Assembly (NCBI RefSeq): GCF_030687835.1 | Contig: NZ_CP117449.1 | Span: 2,356,001 to 2,420,000, forward strand | Direction: 5' to 3' | Length of the DNA: 64,000 bases | Source: Pseudomonas hefeiensis | GTDB taxonomy: Bacteria; Pseudomonadota; Gammaproteobacteria; Pseudomonadales; Pseudomonadaceae | Shown: one piece after another, positions 8,782-19,196 of the stretch | Position numbering within the stretch: the first letter of the stretch is position 1 | How the letters are laid out: each line of letters starts with the position of its first letter | Made by a program: the position numbers and the translations under genes | The notes under the pieces: generated by a model | What the model was told of the DNA's origin: nothing | What the model saw: the letters and a program-made list of their open reading frames with translations, nothing else | Database searches by the model: none

Positions 8782-10605
8782 ATGACTGAACTGTTTGATC
8801 CCAGTGCTTTCCTGTCCACATGCAGCGGTCGCCCCGGCGTCTATCGCATGTTCGACAGCGATGCGCGCCTGCTTTACGTCGGCAAGGCCAAGAACCTCAA
8901 GAAGCGTCTGGCCAGCTACTTTCGTAAAACCGGCCTTGCGCCGAAGACCGCCGCCCTGGTGGGGCGCATCGCGCAAGTCGAAACCACCATCACCGCCAAT
9001 GAAACCGAGGCCTTGCTGCTCGAGCAGACCCTGATCAAGGAATGGCGGCCGCCGTACAATATTCTGCTGCGTGACGATAAGTCCTACCCGTACGTGTTTC
9101 TGTCCGACGGGGCATTTCCGCGCCTGAGCATTCACCGCGGGGCCAAGAAGGCCAAAGGCCGGTATTTTGGTCCTTACCCCAGCGCCGGGGCGATCCGTGA
9201 AAGCCTGAGTCTGCTGCAAAAGACCTTCTTCGTTCGCCAATGTGAAGACAGCTATTACAAGAACCGTACCCGACCCTGCCTGCAATACCAGATCAAACGC
9301 TGCAAGGCACCCTGCGTCGGGTTCGTCGAACCCCAGGTCTACGCCGAAGACGTGCGCCACTCGGTGATGTTTCTTGAAGGGCGCAGCAATGCGTTGACCA
9401 ACGAATTGTCGGCGGCGATGGAGGACGCGGCGGTCAATCTTGAGTTCGAACGGGCCGCCGAGCTGCGCGACCAGATCGGGCTGCTGCGCCGCGTGCAGGA
9501 TCAGCAGAGCATGGAAGGTGGCAGCGGCGACGTTGACGTGATCGCCGCGTTCATCAATCCGGGTGGCGCCTGCGTGCACCTGATCAGCGTGCGCGGCGGC
9601 CGGGTGCTGGGCAGCAAGAACTTCTTTCCCCAGGTGGGTATCGAGGAAGACGTGGCCGAAGTCATGGCGGCGTTTTTGGGGCAGTACTACATCAGCAGCC
9701 CGGAACGCGACCTGCCTGCCGAGTTGATCGTCAATGTGGTCCACGAAGACTTCCCGACCCTGATCGAGGCCATTGACAAGCTTCGTGGTCGTGAACTGAC
9801 CATCAGCCATCGCGTGCGTGGCACCCGGGCGCGCTGGCAGCAACTGGCCGTGACCAACGCCGAGCAGGCTCTGGGCGCGCGTTTGGCCAACCGCCAGCAT
9901 GTGGCGGCACGGTTCGATGCCCTGGCTGACGTTCTTAACCTGGACGAGCCGCCGCAGCGGCTGGAGTGCTACGACATCAGTCACTCCAGTGGCGAAGCGA
10001 CCGTGGCGTCTTGCGTCGTGTTTGGTCCGGAAGGCCCGATCAAGTCCGATTACCGGCGCTACAACATCGAAGGCGTTACCCCGGGCGATGATTATGCGGC
10101 GATGCATCAGGCGTTGATGCGCCGGTTCGGCAAGCTCAAGGACGGGGAGGGCAAGTTGCCGGACATCCTGCTGGTGGACGGCGGCAAAGGCCAGTTGTCC
10201 ATGGCCCGCGACGTATTGAATGAGCTGATGGTCCCCGATCTGATCCTGCTGGGCGTGGCCAAGGGTGCAACCCGCAAGGCCGGTTTCGAGACCTTGTACC
10301 TGAACGATGCGGCCCATGAGTTCACCCTGAAAGGGGATTCGCCGGCGCTGCACCTGATCCAGCAGATCCGTGACGAAGCTCACCGTTTTGCCATCACCGG
10401 ACACCGCGCCCGCCGGGGCAAGACCCGCCGCACATCGACGCTGGAAGGCGTGGCAGGGGTCGGCCCAACGCGACGTCGCGATCTATTGAAACATTTTGGT
10501 GGATTGCAGGAGCTGTCTCGTGCCAGCATCGAAGAGATAGCCAAAGCTCCCGGTATCAGTAAAAAGCTCGCTGAGTCGATTTATGCAAGCCTGCATAGCG
10601 AGTAG
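8782..10605 (+). CDS. uvrC: Excinuclease ABC subunit C
   Basis: The 607-aa dual-incision nuclease of nucleotide excision repair. It has an N-terminal GIY-YIG domain (GVYRMF...[14 protein letters not shown]), a central UVR motif ([13 protein letters not shown]), and an RNase-H-like domain with ECYDISH and [10 protein letters not shown]. The C-terminal helix-hairpin-helix pair is [20 protein letters not shown] and [10 protein letters not shown]. Full length, with no damage seen. It follows gacA by two bases, so both are probably on one transcript. Confidence 0.97.
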   Translation: MTELFDPSAFLSTCSGRPGVYRMFDSDARLLYVGKAKNLKKRLASYFRKTGLAPKTAALVGRIAQVETTITANETEALLLEQTLIKEWRPPYNILLRDDKSYPYVFLSDGAFPRLSIHRGAKKAKGRYFGPYPSAGAIRESLSLLQKTFFVRQCEDSYYKNRTRPCLQYQIKRCKAPCVGFVEPQVYAEDVRHSVMFLEGRSNALTNELSAAMEDAAVNLEFERAAELRDQIGLLRRVQDQQSMEGGSGDVDVIAAFINPGGACVHLISVRGGRVLGSKNFFPQVGIEEDVAEVMAAFLGQYYISSPERDLPAELIVNVVHEDFPTLIEAIDKLRGRELTISHRVRGTRARWQQLAVTNAEQALGARLANRQHVAARFDALADVLNLDEPPQRLECYDISHSSGEATVASCVVFGPEGPIKSDYRRYNIEGVTPGDDYAAMHQALMRRFGKLKDGEGKLPDILLVDGGKGQLSMARDVLNELMVPDLILLGVAKGATRKAGFETLYLNDAAHEFTLKGDSPALHLIQQIRDEAHRFAITGHRARRGKTRRTSTLEGVAGVGPTRRRDLLKHFGGLQELSRASIEEIAKAPGISKKLAESIYASLHSE

Positions 10606-10637
10606 AATGCCCGTCAACCTCGCAGCCAGTTGTGCCG

Positions 10638-11198
10638 ATGAATATCCCAAATCTGATTACCGTACTCCGCGTCCTGCTCATCCCGATCTTCATTTTGCTG
10701 TTCTATTTGCCGTACCACTGGAGTTATGTGGCCTCCGCCTCGGTCTTTGCCTTCGCCGCCGCCACCGACTGGCTGGACGGCTACCTGGCCCGACGCCTGG
10801 AGCAGAGCACGCCTTTCGGCGCCTTCCTGGACCCTGTGGCCGACAAGCTGATGGTCGCGGTCGCCCTGGTACTGCTGGTGCAGGAACACGCCAACCTCTG
10901 GCTGACCCTGCCGGCGGCGGTGATCATCGGCCGCGAAATCGTCGTATCGGCACTGCGCGAATGGATGGCCGAACTTGGCGCCCGTGCCCAGGTGGCGGTA
11001 TCGAGCCTGGGCAAATGGAAAACCGCCGCGCAAATGCTGGCGCTGGTGATCCTGCTGGGCAACCCGGCCAACTTCAATTTCTGGGTGCTGTTGGGCTACG
11101 CACTGCTGCTGATCTCCGCAGGCCTGACATTGTGGTCGATGGTTCAGTACCTGCGCGCCGCCTGGCCGCATCTGCGCACTGACGTAGACCCGAAATAA
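10638..11198 (+). CDS. pgsA: CDP-diacylglycerol-glycerol-3-phosphate 3-phosphatidyltransferase
   Basis: A 186-aa inner-membrane enzyme that makes phosphatidylglycerol phosphate. The CDP-alcohol phosphotransferase signature, with the Asp residues in [10 protein letters not shown] and FLDPVADK, lies at about residues 55-85. Several hydrophobic segments surround it. The ATG at 10638 (MNIPNLIT) was preferred to a GTG two codons earlier. It follows uvrC by 32 bases and precedes a tRNA-Gly gene, the order usual in Pseudomonas. Confidence 0.96.
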   Translation: MNIPNLITVLRVLLIPIFILLFYLPYHWSYVASASVFAFAAATDWLDGYLARRLEQSTPFGAFLDPVADKLMVAVALVLLVQEHANLWLTLPAAVIIGREIVVSALREWMAELGARAQVAVSSLGKWKTAAQMLALVILLGNPANFNFWVLLGYALLLISAGLTLWSMVQYLRAAWPHLRTDVDPK

Positions 11199-11261
11199 AA
11201 GTTTTTTGAATCAAAGGGTTGACGGCGTAATCTGAATCTATAGAATGCGCCACACCAAGAC

Positions 11262-11390
<129 letters not shown>

Positions 11391-11828
11391 GGCACTTATG
11401 TGGACAGGCTGCTTTCGGTAAGCGTCCGGCCAAGTCATCTGCCGAACCTCCACGGCGTTCTCGCATTCAAGCTAATCAAGTGACACTCTGGCCACAAGGA
11501 CGGCTGGGGTATGGCTTACTGGTTCCGCTCAGATAACAGTTTTCTGGGCGGCAAAAGGCCTCAGGACCTGCTGGCATCGGCGCCTGATCGGGTGATTGCT
11601 GGCGCACTGGATGAGATCCAGCGCCTCAGATCCGATAAGCGCTTCCATTCATTTTCCTTGGCATCGTCAACTACGATTCCAAAAGGCATAGTCGTTTCGT
11701 AGGCTGCGCGAGCCTTGGATTATCAAACCTTTAGCGTGATTTGGTGATATCGTAATGCTATGTTGCTGCCGGGGTGGGCCTGACGGCATGACATGCTCTT
11801 TTAGTGATCAGTTAGCCTGCGCAAACTG
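11391..11828 (+). other. Intergenic region with a likely DUF2384-like gene remnant at 11511-11702
   Basis: A short open frame reads MAYWFRSDNSFLGGKRPQDLL. It resembles the C-terminal toxin-binding part of Xre/MbcA/ParS-type (DUF2384) antitoxins (W...LGG.RP.DLL). Upstream the frame meets a stop and no HTH part is present, so I read it as a truncated remnant. The rest of the region shows no gene. Confidence 0.35.
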
Positions 11829-13385
11829 ATGTCACTTCGCTGGAGAACACCCTTGTTACGGCATCGAGTTACCAAGACTAAGGCAGGACTGATCGCTATA
11901 GCTGCCTTATTGATTACCTTGGTTCCCATGTGGGTCGCTCTGAATGCGTGGCTTAATCACGAGCAGGTACTAGTAGAGCAAGCGGCGGGCAATGACGCCA
12001 TGAACCTAACCATCGCGTTTGAGGCGCACATCCAGAGTGTAGTCCGTTACGCTGACGCTTTAGTTCAAGACATACGTGAGGATGTTGTTGAAGATCCGAA
12101 TGATTTTGAAGAGGTAGTAAGAGAAGAACTCCAAGTCTATGGAAACATGATTGCTCAAGTCGCTGTAATAAATGCGGCGGGCAGGCTAGTTTATTCATCC
12201 TTGGGGCCGGTAACCGGTAACGTGGATCTTAGCGGCCGTGAACATTTTCAAGTGCATTTGGAAAATCCTTCCCAAGATAAGCTATTTATCAGTAAGCCCG
12301 TGCTCGGCCGTGTGTCGGGTATTTGGTCGATACAGTTCACTCGGCCAATAGTTGACGAGGGGAAGTTTGTCGGTGTTTTTGTGATTTCTATACCAATTAA
12401 CTTTTTTACAGACTTCTATCGGAAGATTAACGTCGGTCCCAGCGGTCTCATCGCCCTGGTAGGAAAGGATCGCATTCCGCGGGCTGTGGCTTCCAAGTCC
12501 GGTCTCAATACAACTTTGGACGGAATAGTTCTTTCTCAAGATGAACCCTATTTCGATAACACCAATCCTGCGGAAGGGCTATATCGGGGGGCAAGTGCCT
12601 TTGATCGAGTTGATAGTCTGGTCGCATACCGGCGTCTAGAACACACCGGGCTCATCGTTCTAGTCCAACTTTCACCTACCGACTATTTGTCCTCCTTCAA
12701 TGAACGACGTCAATTTCTGCTGTTTTCTGCCACAGTCACGTCTGCCTTACTGTTCGCGTTTGCTATATTTTTGTATTTTGTCACCCGGCAGCATCTGGGC
12801 AATACTGCTGCACTTAAGCAGTCTTACAGCGCGTTACGACAACTTGTCAGTGTCGATCTGTTGACAGGAGCGCGAAGTAGGGGGGACTTCTTGGAGGCGC
12901 TGGAGACGGAGTTCAGCCGGGCGGAGCGCCATGGTACGGAACTTAGCTTGATATGGCTCGATCTTGACCATTTCAAGCGAGTGAATGATACGTATGGTCA
13001 TCCAGTCGGTGACACGGTATTAAGCCAGGTGACTACCCTTTGCAACGGGGTGCTGCGGGCACATGACGTGTTCGGGAGGCTCGGTGGGGAGGAGTTCGGC
13101 GTTATCTTGCCCCATACGAACGGGATGGATGCCCTGGACGTCGCCGAGAAGTTACGCAAGATTGTTGAAAAAGCCGTTATCCCAACGGATCGAGGCCCTC
13201 TTCAGGTATCAATAAGTTGCGGAGTCTCCTCCATGTTACCTGTAGGGGACAGTCCCAGTCAGTTGATCGTCCGGGCAGACGATGCATTATATAAAGCGAA
13301 GCATGCAGGCCGGAACAGAGTATGTGCTGCCTACGCTGGTGAAACCATGCGATCATCAAACAAACCGGTAGACAGCAAGACTTGA
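11829..13385 (+). CDS. Membrane diguanylate cyclase with periplasmic Cache-type sensor and GGDEF domain
   Basis: A 518-aa inner-membrane protein that should make cyclic di-GMP. Transmembrane helices lie at about residues 20-42 and 296-318 and enclose a periplasmic domain of about 250 residues that resembles double-Cache sensors (SGREHFQVHL, SIQFTRPI). The GGDEF domain has an intact active motif, GGEEF at 419-423, with the inhibitory site RAHD at 410-413 five residues earlier. The enzyme is therefore predicted active and subject to product inhibition. No EAL domain is present. The ligand is unknown. Confidence 0.88.
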   Translation: MSLRWRTPLLRHRVTKTKAGLIAIAALLITLVPMWVALNAWLNHEQVLVEQAAGNDAMNLTIAFEAHIQSVVRYADALVQDIREDVVEDPNDFEEVVREELQVYGNMIAQVAVINAAGRLVYSSLGPVTGNVDLSGREHFQVHLENPSQDKLFISKPVLGRVSGIWSIQFTRPIVDEGKFVGVFVISIPINFFTDFYRKINVGPSGLIALVGKDRIPRAVASKSGLNTTLDGIVLSQDEPYFDNTNPAEGLYRGASAFDRVDSLVAYRRLEHTGLIVLVQLSPTDYLSSFNERRQFLLFSATVTSALLFAFAIFLYFVTRQHLGNTAALKQSYSALRQLVSVDLLTGARSRGDFLEALETEFSRAERHGTELSLIWLDLDHFKRVNDTYGHPVGDTVLSQVTTLCNGVLRAHDVFGRLGGEEFGVILPHTNGMDALDVAEKLRKIVEKAVIPTDRGPLQVSISCGVSSMLPVGDSPSQLIVRADDALYKAKHAGRNRVCAAYAGETMRSSNKPVDSKT

Positions 13386-13509
13386 TTGCTCGTCCGCCTC
13401 AGTTCTCCTTGCTTTACCGAAGGGGGAGCAGCCTATGAGGCTCAAGGTTGAATGCCACCCACCTCTAACCGCCCGATAAAGCGAAGTTCTATTTAGCGTA
13501 GCTTAGCTT

Positions 13510-14718
13510 TCATACGGAATACGATGCTGCCAGTGAATGTTCTCGCATCCGTCGATGCCCCCAAATAGTGACCAGCAGGACAGCCACTCCGGCTGCGAGT
13601 GCGACATTGAACCCATAGCGAGCGCCCTCCATATCCACCAGTTGGCCCGACGCAGCAGCACCCATCGCCACGCCAACGTTCAAGCCTGCCAATAGCCAAG
13701 TCATGCCTTCGGTTAATTGACGTTCCGGCACAATTCGTTCAACCAATGACATCGCCACAATCATGGTGGGCGCAAAGAATAACCCTGCGACTAATACCGC
13801 GCCTGAGAGGCTGGCAATATTGCTAGCCATCAGCAACGGCAGTGTCGTTGCAGCAGTTGCAAGACCGCCCAGTAGTAGGAGTTTATGCAGTGGTGTTTTC
13901 AATTTAAGTGCGCCGAACAATAGGCCAGCGGCGCATGAGCCAATGGCGTAGCAGGACAGAACGATGCTGGCCGCTGCCGGACTACCCATTTGTTCTGCGA
14001 ACGCGACACTTACGATATCGACCGTTCCAACGATGACGCCCATTGCAACCATCAGTAACGTTAGCAATCGAACGTCCGCCAATCGGAAAATGGACGCTGT
14101 TCGCGTGTTCATTTCTTCGGTCAATTCAACCAGCGGTTCGGTGGATACCTGTGCTGCCAAAGCAAGTGCTCCCAACGCCAAGAGTACAACCGCTGCCAAA
14201 GGTCCCGCCTGAGGGAAGACCGCCACGCTCAAGCCAACTGAAATCGGCGGGCCTGCGATAAACGTTACTTCGTCTAATACGGTTTCCAGTGAGTAGGCTG
14301 TTTGCAGGTGGGGTTTGCCCCGGTAGATCGCGGTCCACCGTGCGCGGACCATGGCCGACATGCTTGGCATGAAGCCCGCTAACACAGCGGCTATAAATAA
14401 TGTCCAATCGGGTGTATGCCAATAGGTACAGCCAAGCAGTAGCAGAATACCCAAGACACTGATACCGGCGGACAACGGTAATACTTTACGCTGGCCGTAT
14501 CGATCCACCATGCGTGAAACCTGCGGCGACATTAACGCATACGTCAGAACAAAGGTGGCTGAAACCGCACCCGCCAGCGCATAACTACCGCGCAACTGCG
14601 AAAGCATGGTGATGATGCCGATGCCGGTCATGGGCAATGGAAGCCGCGCAAGTAGGCCAGCGAGGGAAAACTCCTTGGTGCCTGGGGCTTGGAATAGTAT
14701 CCCGTACGGATTAGCCAT
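13510..14718 (-). CDS. MFS transporter
   Basis: A 402-aa major facilitator protein with about 12 hydrophobic segments. The cytoplasmic-loop motif is seen as RMVDRYGQRKVLP after the second helix. It is divergent from a TetR gene across a long palindrome, so it is probably a drug or metabolite exporter repressed by that TetR. Substrate unknown. Confidence 0.82.
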   Translation of the reverse strand: MANPYGILFQAPGTKEFSLAGLLARLPLPMTGIGIITMLSQLRGSYALAGAVSATFVLTYALMSPQVSRMVDRYGQRKVLPLSAGISVLGILLLLGCTYWHTPDWTLFIAAVLAGFMPSMSAMVRARWTAIYRGKPHLQTAYSLETVLDEVTFIAGPPISVGLSVAVFPQAGPLAAVVLLALGALALAAQVSTEPLVELTEEMNTRTASIFRLADVRLLTLLMVAMGVIVGTVDIVSVAFAEQMGSPAAASIVLSCYAIGSCAAGLLFGALKLKTPLHKLLLLGGLATAATTLPLLMASNIASLSGAVLVAGLFFAPTMIVAMSLVERIVPERQLTEGMTWLLAGLNVGVAMGAAASGQLVDMEGARYGFNVALAAGVAVLLVTIWGHRRMREHSLAASYSV

Positions 14719-14775
14719 GTTCGATCTCCTTCTCGAGTGAGTTCAGCTTGCCGAGCCATTGCGGAACTGAAAATA

Positions 14776-14826
14776 TACATTCACTGCGTATGAATTAAAA
14801 TCCTATAATCATACGCGGAGAATGTA
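14776..14826. promoter_or_regulatory. Palindromic operator between MFS and TetR genes
   Basis: Two 18-base arms, TACATTCACTGCGTATGA (14776-14793) and TCATACGCGGAGAATGTA (14809-14826), are inverted copies matching at 16 of 18 positions around a 15-base AT-rich spacer. The palindrome spans the divergent promoters and is a strong candidate binding site for the adjacent TetR regulator. Confidence 0.75.
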
Positions 14827-14852
14827 AATAGATGATTGGCATTGGAGACATC

Positions 14853-15434
14853 ATGGTCCGACGTACACGCGCTGATATGGAAGAAACTCGTGCCACATTG
14901 CTGAAGGCTGCACGCAAGGCGTTCAGTGAACAGGGTTATGCCGAAACCTCCATGGACGATCTGACCGCTATGGCAGGTCTGACAAGAGGTGCGCTGTATC
15001 ACCATTTCGGCGACAAAAAGGGATTGCTCACGGCTGTGGTGGCTCAGATTGATGCTGAGATGGATACACGGCTTCAAACTCTTTCCGACGCCGCCGAAAA
15101 CGCCTGGGAAGGGTTCAGGGATCGCTGTCGCATGTACCTGGAAATGGCGCAAGAGCCTGAGATCCAGCGAATCGTGCTGCGAGATGCGAGAGCGGTTCTG
15201 GGAAGTTCTCCACCTGAAGCGCATCGGCACTGCACGGCCTCTCTGCAAAAGATGCTTAAACAGCTGATGCTGCAAGGAACGGTGGTACACACCGATCCCG
15301 AAGCCTTGGCGATGCTGATCCATGGTGGCTTGTGCGAAGCCGCATTCTGGATAGCGGAAGCTGAACCCGGCTCAAAAAGACTTGTGCAAGCATTGGCGGC
15401 ACTTGAAGTTTTGCTCAGGGGCGTCCGTAGCTGA
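14853..15434 (+). CDS. TetR/AcrR family transcriptional repressor
   Basis: A 193-aa regulator with an N-terminal TetR HTH: ARKAFSEQGYAETSMDDLTAMAGLTRGALYHHFGDKKGL split across residues 18-57, with the typical Y-H-F signature. The C-terminal ligand domain resembles drug-efflux regulators. The ATG at 14853 has TTGGAG six bases upstream. It is divergent from the MFS gene and probably represses it and itself through the palindrome at 14776-14826. Confidence 0.87.
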   Translation: MVRRTRADMEETRATLLKAARKAFSEQGYAETSMDDLTAMAGLTRGALYHHFGDKKGLLTAVVAQIDAEMDTRLQTLSDAAENAWEGFRDRCRMYLEMAQEPEIQRIVLRDARAVLGSSPPEAHRHCTASLQKMLKQLMLQGTVVHTDPEALAMLIHGGLCEAAFWIAEAEPGSKRLVQALAALEVLLRGVRS

Positions 15435-15798
15435 AATCAGGAACATAGGGGGTCAAGTCCAGTGTAGGTAATACTTGTTTGCGGGGTAGGGCCAGCAATG
15501 TAATCAGCATCATATTGGAATGCATTGACCATAGCCCGTGCCGCTCTCGAACCTATCGCATACCCGGTCAGTGGTAAGGCGCAGTGTTAATACGTGCGCG
15601 CAGACCTTGTGCTCGATCGAGACTATAGCCATATCGAAGCGAGTGGACGCCGCGCCAGTGCGATTGAGGGAGATGCTTTTTCCTTCTTTCCGATTTTTGT
15701 GGTAAACACTCTCGCCTCAAGAAGCGCGTCCCCCTGGTGTGTCACTTCGCGAAACTTCTGGCCGGACGGCTGGATCAATGAAGAAAAGAGGTCCGGGC
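15435..15798. other. Intergenic region, no gene seen
   Basis: This 364-bp gap separates the TetR gene from the exporter operon and presumably carries the operon promoter. No conserved frame, hairpin or repeat was recognised. Confidence 0.45.
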
Positions 15799-16518
15799 AT
15801 GGAGCCACAGTCGACACATTCGCTCATCGCCATGAACGATGTCTGCCAGTCTTACCCTATGGCGGGGCACAACCTGCCCGTTCTGCGCGATGTGACGCTC
15901 AATATTCGACGTGGGCAAACGTGCGCGATTCTCGGTACATCCGGTTCCGGCAAAAGCACGCTGCTGAACATTCTAGGACTCCTTGACCGTCCGGAGTCCG
16001 GCCAATTCTGGTTCGCTGGCCGCAACATGATCGACGCGACGGCTGACGAGCGCGCTCAGCTACGCAACCGTGAAATCGGTTTCGTGTTCCAGAGTTTCAA
16101 TCTGCTTCCTCGCCTGACTGCGCTCGACAACGTTGCCCTGCCTCTTTTCTACCGGGGCTTTACGCGCAGCGAAGCGCGTGAATGCGCGAGGATCCAGATA
16201 GCGCGTATCGGATTGGGTGATCGAGCTCATCATCGGCCCTCTGACCTATCCGGTGGACAGCGCCAGCGTGTGGCGATTGCGCGAGCGTTAGTGGGCAGTC
16301 CTTCCTTGATTCTTGCCGACGAGCCAACGGGTAACCTGGATCGCTCAACGGCCCATGACGTGATAGATCTGCTGCTCGGTCTCAACGATGAGAGAGCGGT
16401 GACATTAATCATGGTGACCCACGATGCGCAGTTGGCCGAACGCCTTGAGCGCTGTTTGCAGGTGCAGGATGGGATTTTGAAAGAAACTGCGAACAGGCGA
16501 GCGATGACGGATGCTTGA
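15799..16518 (+). CDS. MacB/LolD-type ABC exporter ATP-binding protein
   Basis: A 239-aa ABC ATPase with Walker A GTSGSGKS (46-53), signature LSGGQ (150-154), Walker B ILADE (171-175) and His208. The sequence after Walker A (NILGLLDRPESG) and FVFQSFNLLPRLTALDNV are typical of the MacB/LolD/FtsE group that drives mechanotransmission exporters. The ATG at 15799 was chosen for its GAGG 8 bases upstream; an ATG at 15778 is possible. The gene overlaps the next by 8 bases and starts a four-gene operon. Confidence 0.9.
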   Translation: MEPQSTHSLIAMNDVCQSYPMAGHNLPVLRDVTLNIRRGQTCAILGTSGSGKSTLLNILGLLDRPESGQFWFAGRNMIDATADERAQLRNREIGFVFQSFNLLPRLTALDNVALPLFYRGFTRSEARECARIQIARIGLGDRAHHRPSDLSGGQRQRVAIARALVGSPSLILADEPTGNLDRSTAHDVIDLLLGLNDERAVTLIMVTHDAQLAERLERCLQVQDGILKETANRRAMTDA

Positions 16519-17728
16519 AGGTTCGCTTCATCGTCAAGGTCCGGGCCTTCTGCAAACACTGATTGAGTCCTTGGACAGTCTGCGCCTCTTGGGGCGGCGA
16601 TCGTGGTTGGCGATGCTGGGCATCGCAGTTGGCTGCGCGGCGATTGTTGCGCTGCTGAACATCGGTCAGAACGCCGCGAATGAAGCGATGACAGCTTTCA
16701 AGGGGATGGGCGCTGAGACCATTGTGGCGTCGTTTCCATTCTCGCCGCTCAACAGTCGAGCGCTGCCGCCCACGCTTGACACTCGCTTGCTGCTGAAAAA
16801 ACTTCCTGCCATCGCCCAAGTGGCCCCAACGACATTTCATTCTGGTCAAGTTCGTTACGCAGGGCGAACAGTCGACGCGGTGGTTTTGGGGACGACCGGT
16901 GGATTGGCCGAAACCCTGGATCTCAAACTCGCTCAAGGACGCTTTATTTCCGATTTCGATCAACAGGCCACCTACATCGTCGCAGGAGCCAAAGTTGCTC
17001 ATAAGTTGGGAATCGGTGTGCCGGGCAGGCCGCTGATCGCGGGCATGCAGCTTCAGATCGAAGGGTATCTGTTTGAAGTGATCGGTATTGCACGACCTCA
17101 GGCTCCGAACCCCTTGATCCCGATTCAGGTAGATGAAGCGTTGTTTATACCGATAGAGAGCATGAGGCGGCTCCAGCCGTCTCCACAACTCAGCAGTGTG
17201 ATTGCCAAGGTGCGCAATGGTGCAGTGATCACGGAAAGTGCACAGGACTTACGTACTTATCTGGAAGAAGTGCTCAAGGGTCATGACGTTGAGGTTCTGG
17301 TGCCACAACAGCTGATCGACAGCCTTACCCATCAATCCAACACATTCTCCTATCTGCTGGCCGGTCTTGGGGGGATTTCCCTTCTGGTCGGAGGGGCCGG
17401 CGTGATGAATGTGATGCTCATGAATGTCTCTGAGCGTCGTCGCGAGATTGGCGTGCGAATGGCCCTCGGTGCCCGGGCGCGCGACATTCGGATGTTGTTT
17501 CTTCTGGAGGCGGCTTGTTTGTCAGTGACGGGCTCACTGGTCGGGGCGGCCGTCGGACTGCTTTCAGCTTTTTTGTTCGTATGGTTTTCAGGGTGGCGAT
17601 TTACCTTGGCCATTGAATCTCTGCCACTGGGGGTGGGAAGCTCCTTGTTGATCGGCCTGTTCTTCGGCCTCTATCCCGCCGTTACCGCGTCTCGCCTGCA
17701 ACCGGTTCAGGCCTTGCGAGATGATTGA
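16511..17728 (+). CDS. MacB-type ABC exporter permease (FtsX fold)
   Basis: A 405-aa inner-membrane permease with one N-terminal membrane helix (about 30-52), a periplasmic MacB core domain of about 220 residues and three C-terminal helices. GGAGVMNVMLMNVSERRREIG and RMALGARARDIRMLFLLEA are classical FtsX/MacB features. Unlike E. coli MacB, the ATPase is a separate protein. It overlaps both neighbours by 8 bases. It should form a tripartite pump with the HlyD and TolC proteins encoded next and move a periplasmic substrate outward. Confidence 0.9.
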   Translation: MLEGSLHRQGPGLLQTLIESLDSLRLLGRRSWLAMLGIAVGCAAIVALLNIGQNAANEAMTAFKGMGAETIVASFPFSPLNSRALPPTLDTRLLLKKLPAIAQVAPTTFHSGQVRYAGRTVDAVVLGTTGGLAETLDLKLAQGRFISDFDQQATYIVAGAKVAHKLGIGVPGRPLIAGMQLQIEGYLFEVIGIARPQAPNPLIPIQVDEALFIPIESMRRLQPSPQLSSVIAKVRNGAVITESAQDLRTYLEEVLKGHDVEVLVPQQLIDSLTHQSNTFSYLLAGLGGISLLVGGAGVMNVMLMNVSERRREIGVRMALGARARDIRMLFLLEAACLSVTGSLVGAAVGLLSAFLFVWFSGWRFTLAIESLPLGVGSSLLIGLFFGLYPAVTASRLQPVQALRDD

Positions 17729-19196
17729 GCACAAGAGATTTTCGATCTTGCTGGGGCTGCTGTGGACGCTATCTGCGTCGACGGTGTTCGCCGCGCTCAC
17801 GCCGTCTCAGGCATCGATGCCAGGTATCCCTGTGTCGTTGCGAGCTGAAACAATCAATCTGACGTTGGCCGATGCTGTCTATCTGGGGTTGCGAAGCAAC
17901 CGCTCCATCCGTAGCGCCTACCTTGAGCGTGTTGCGCAGAAGTTCGATTTGCGCGTCGCTGAGGACTTGTTCACACCCAAGTTGGTATTGAGGGGTGACT
18001 ATCGGGGTGAGCGCAGTGAAAGCGATGGTTCACGCTATCGGCAGTTGTCGCCAACAACGACTCTGTTGGGGGAGTTCGGTACACGGCTAAGCCTTTCTTG
18101 GGCCAATCAGTTGACCGATAGCAATAATGACGGGCGTACCCGCAGCGATGGTGCGACGTTTACGCTCATACAGCCCTTGCTTCGGGGGGCTGGAGTGGAG
18201 GTCACGACAGCGCCGATGCGTTCAGCAAGGCTTTCCGAGTTGACGAACCGTCTTGCCTTGAAAGCGACGGTGGCGCAAACCGTCACGCAAATCATCACGT
18301 CTTACCGTGATGTACTTCGCGCTCAAGAGCAGTTGCGTATCGCGACAGAGGCATTAAGCCGTTCACAGCAGTTATTGGACGTCAATAGAGCCATGATTAC
18401 TGCCGGCCGAATGGCTGAGTTTGAGATTGTGCAAACCGAGGCCGATTACGCCACTCAGGAGCTGGGTGTTCAAGAGGCACAAAATCAATTGGATGCCTAT
18501 CGCCTGGAGTTGCTTCAGCTTTTGGCATTAGGTCTGGAATCGCGTATTCAGGCGGTAGAAACGCTGGATGCAACGCCTGTTCAGCTCAGTCGAGTGCAAG
18601 CGCTTGATACCGCATTGGAGCAGCAGCCTGCTTACCTTGGGCAGTTGATCGCGCATGAACAGGCCGGCATCAACCTGGCGGTTGCCCGCAATAACCAGCT
18701 ATGGGATGTCTCATTGGTCGGCGGAGCAAGCCAGGTCAGTGATCGTTACCCTGATAGAGAGGGGCGACGTTCGGATCGTCGCTGGGAGGGCTATGCGGGG
18801 GTACAGGTCGAAATTCCGATTGGCGATCTCAACCGTCGACAGGAGGTGGTTCGTGCTCAGGTGAATCTGGAGAACCAGGGGATTGAGGCAGTCGAGGCTC
18901 GACAGACTCTGGAGCGAGATGTCACGAACGCGGTACGCACGGTCGGCACGCGCTGGCGCCAGTATGAAATTTCATTGCGTGCGCGGGATCTATCGCGCCG
19001 AAAACTTGATATTGAACGACAGAAATTACAGGTCGGTCGCTCCAGCAATTTTCAAGTCATCAGTTATGAGACTGATTTTCGTAACGCACAAAATACGAGC
19101 CTTGATGCGCTCATCGCCTACTTGAATGCGAGAACCTTGCTGGATCAGGCATTGGGCACCACATTGTCGAGCTGGGATATTGCCCTTAATGATTAA
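17721..19196 (+). CDS. TolC-family outer membrane channel
   Basis: A 491-aa protein with a signal peptide (about residues 1-24, ending VFA). Two TolC-like repeats follow, with long coiled-coil helices such as ITSYRDVLRAQEQLRIATEALSR split across residues 195-217, and NLENQGIEAVEARQTLERDV near 375. No lipobox Cys is present, unlike OprM-type proteins. It should provide the outer-membrane exit duct for the MacB-type exporter. It overlaps the permease and the HlyD gene by 8 bases each. Confidence 0.88.
   Translation: MIEHKRFSILLGLLWTLSASTVFAALTPSQASMPGIPVSLRAETINLTLADAVYLGLRSNRSIRSAYLERVAQKFDLRVAEDLFTPKLVLRGDYRGERSESDGSRYRQLSPTTTLLGEFGTRLSLSWANQLTDSNNDGRTRSDGATFTLIQPLLRGAGVEVTTAPMRSARLSELTNRLALKATVAQTVTQIITSYRDVLRAQEQLRIATEALSRSQQLLDVNRAMITAGRMAEFEIVQTEADYATQELGVQEAQNQLDAYRLELLQLLALGLESRIQAVETLDATPVQLSRVQALDTALEQQPAYLGQLIAHEQAGINLAVARNNQLWDVSLVGGASQVSDRYPDREGRRSDRRWEGYAGVQVEIPIGDLNRRQEVVRAQVNLENQGIEAVEARQTLERDVTNAVRTVGTRWRQYEISLRARDLSRRKLDIERQKLQVGRSSNFQVISYETDFRNAQNTSLDALIAYLNARTLLDQALGTTLSSWDIALND

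Noticed and set aside
8689..10404. Long open frame antisense to uvrC
   Set aside because: Antisense by-product of GC-rich uvrC codons; uvrC is certain.
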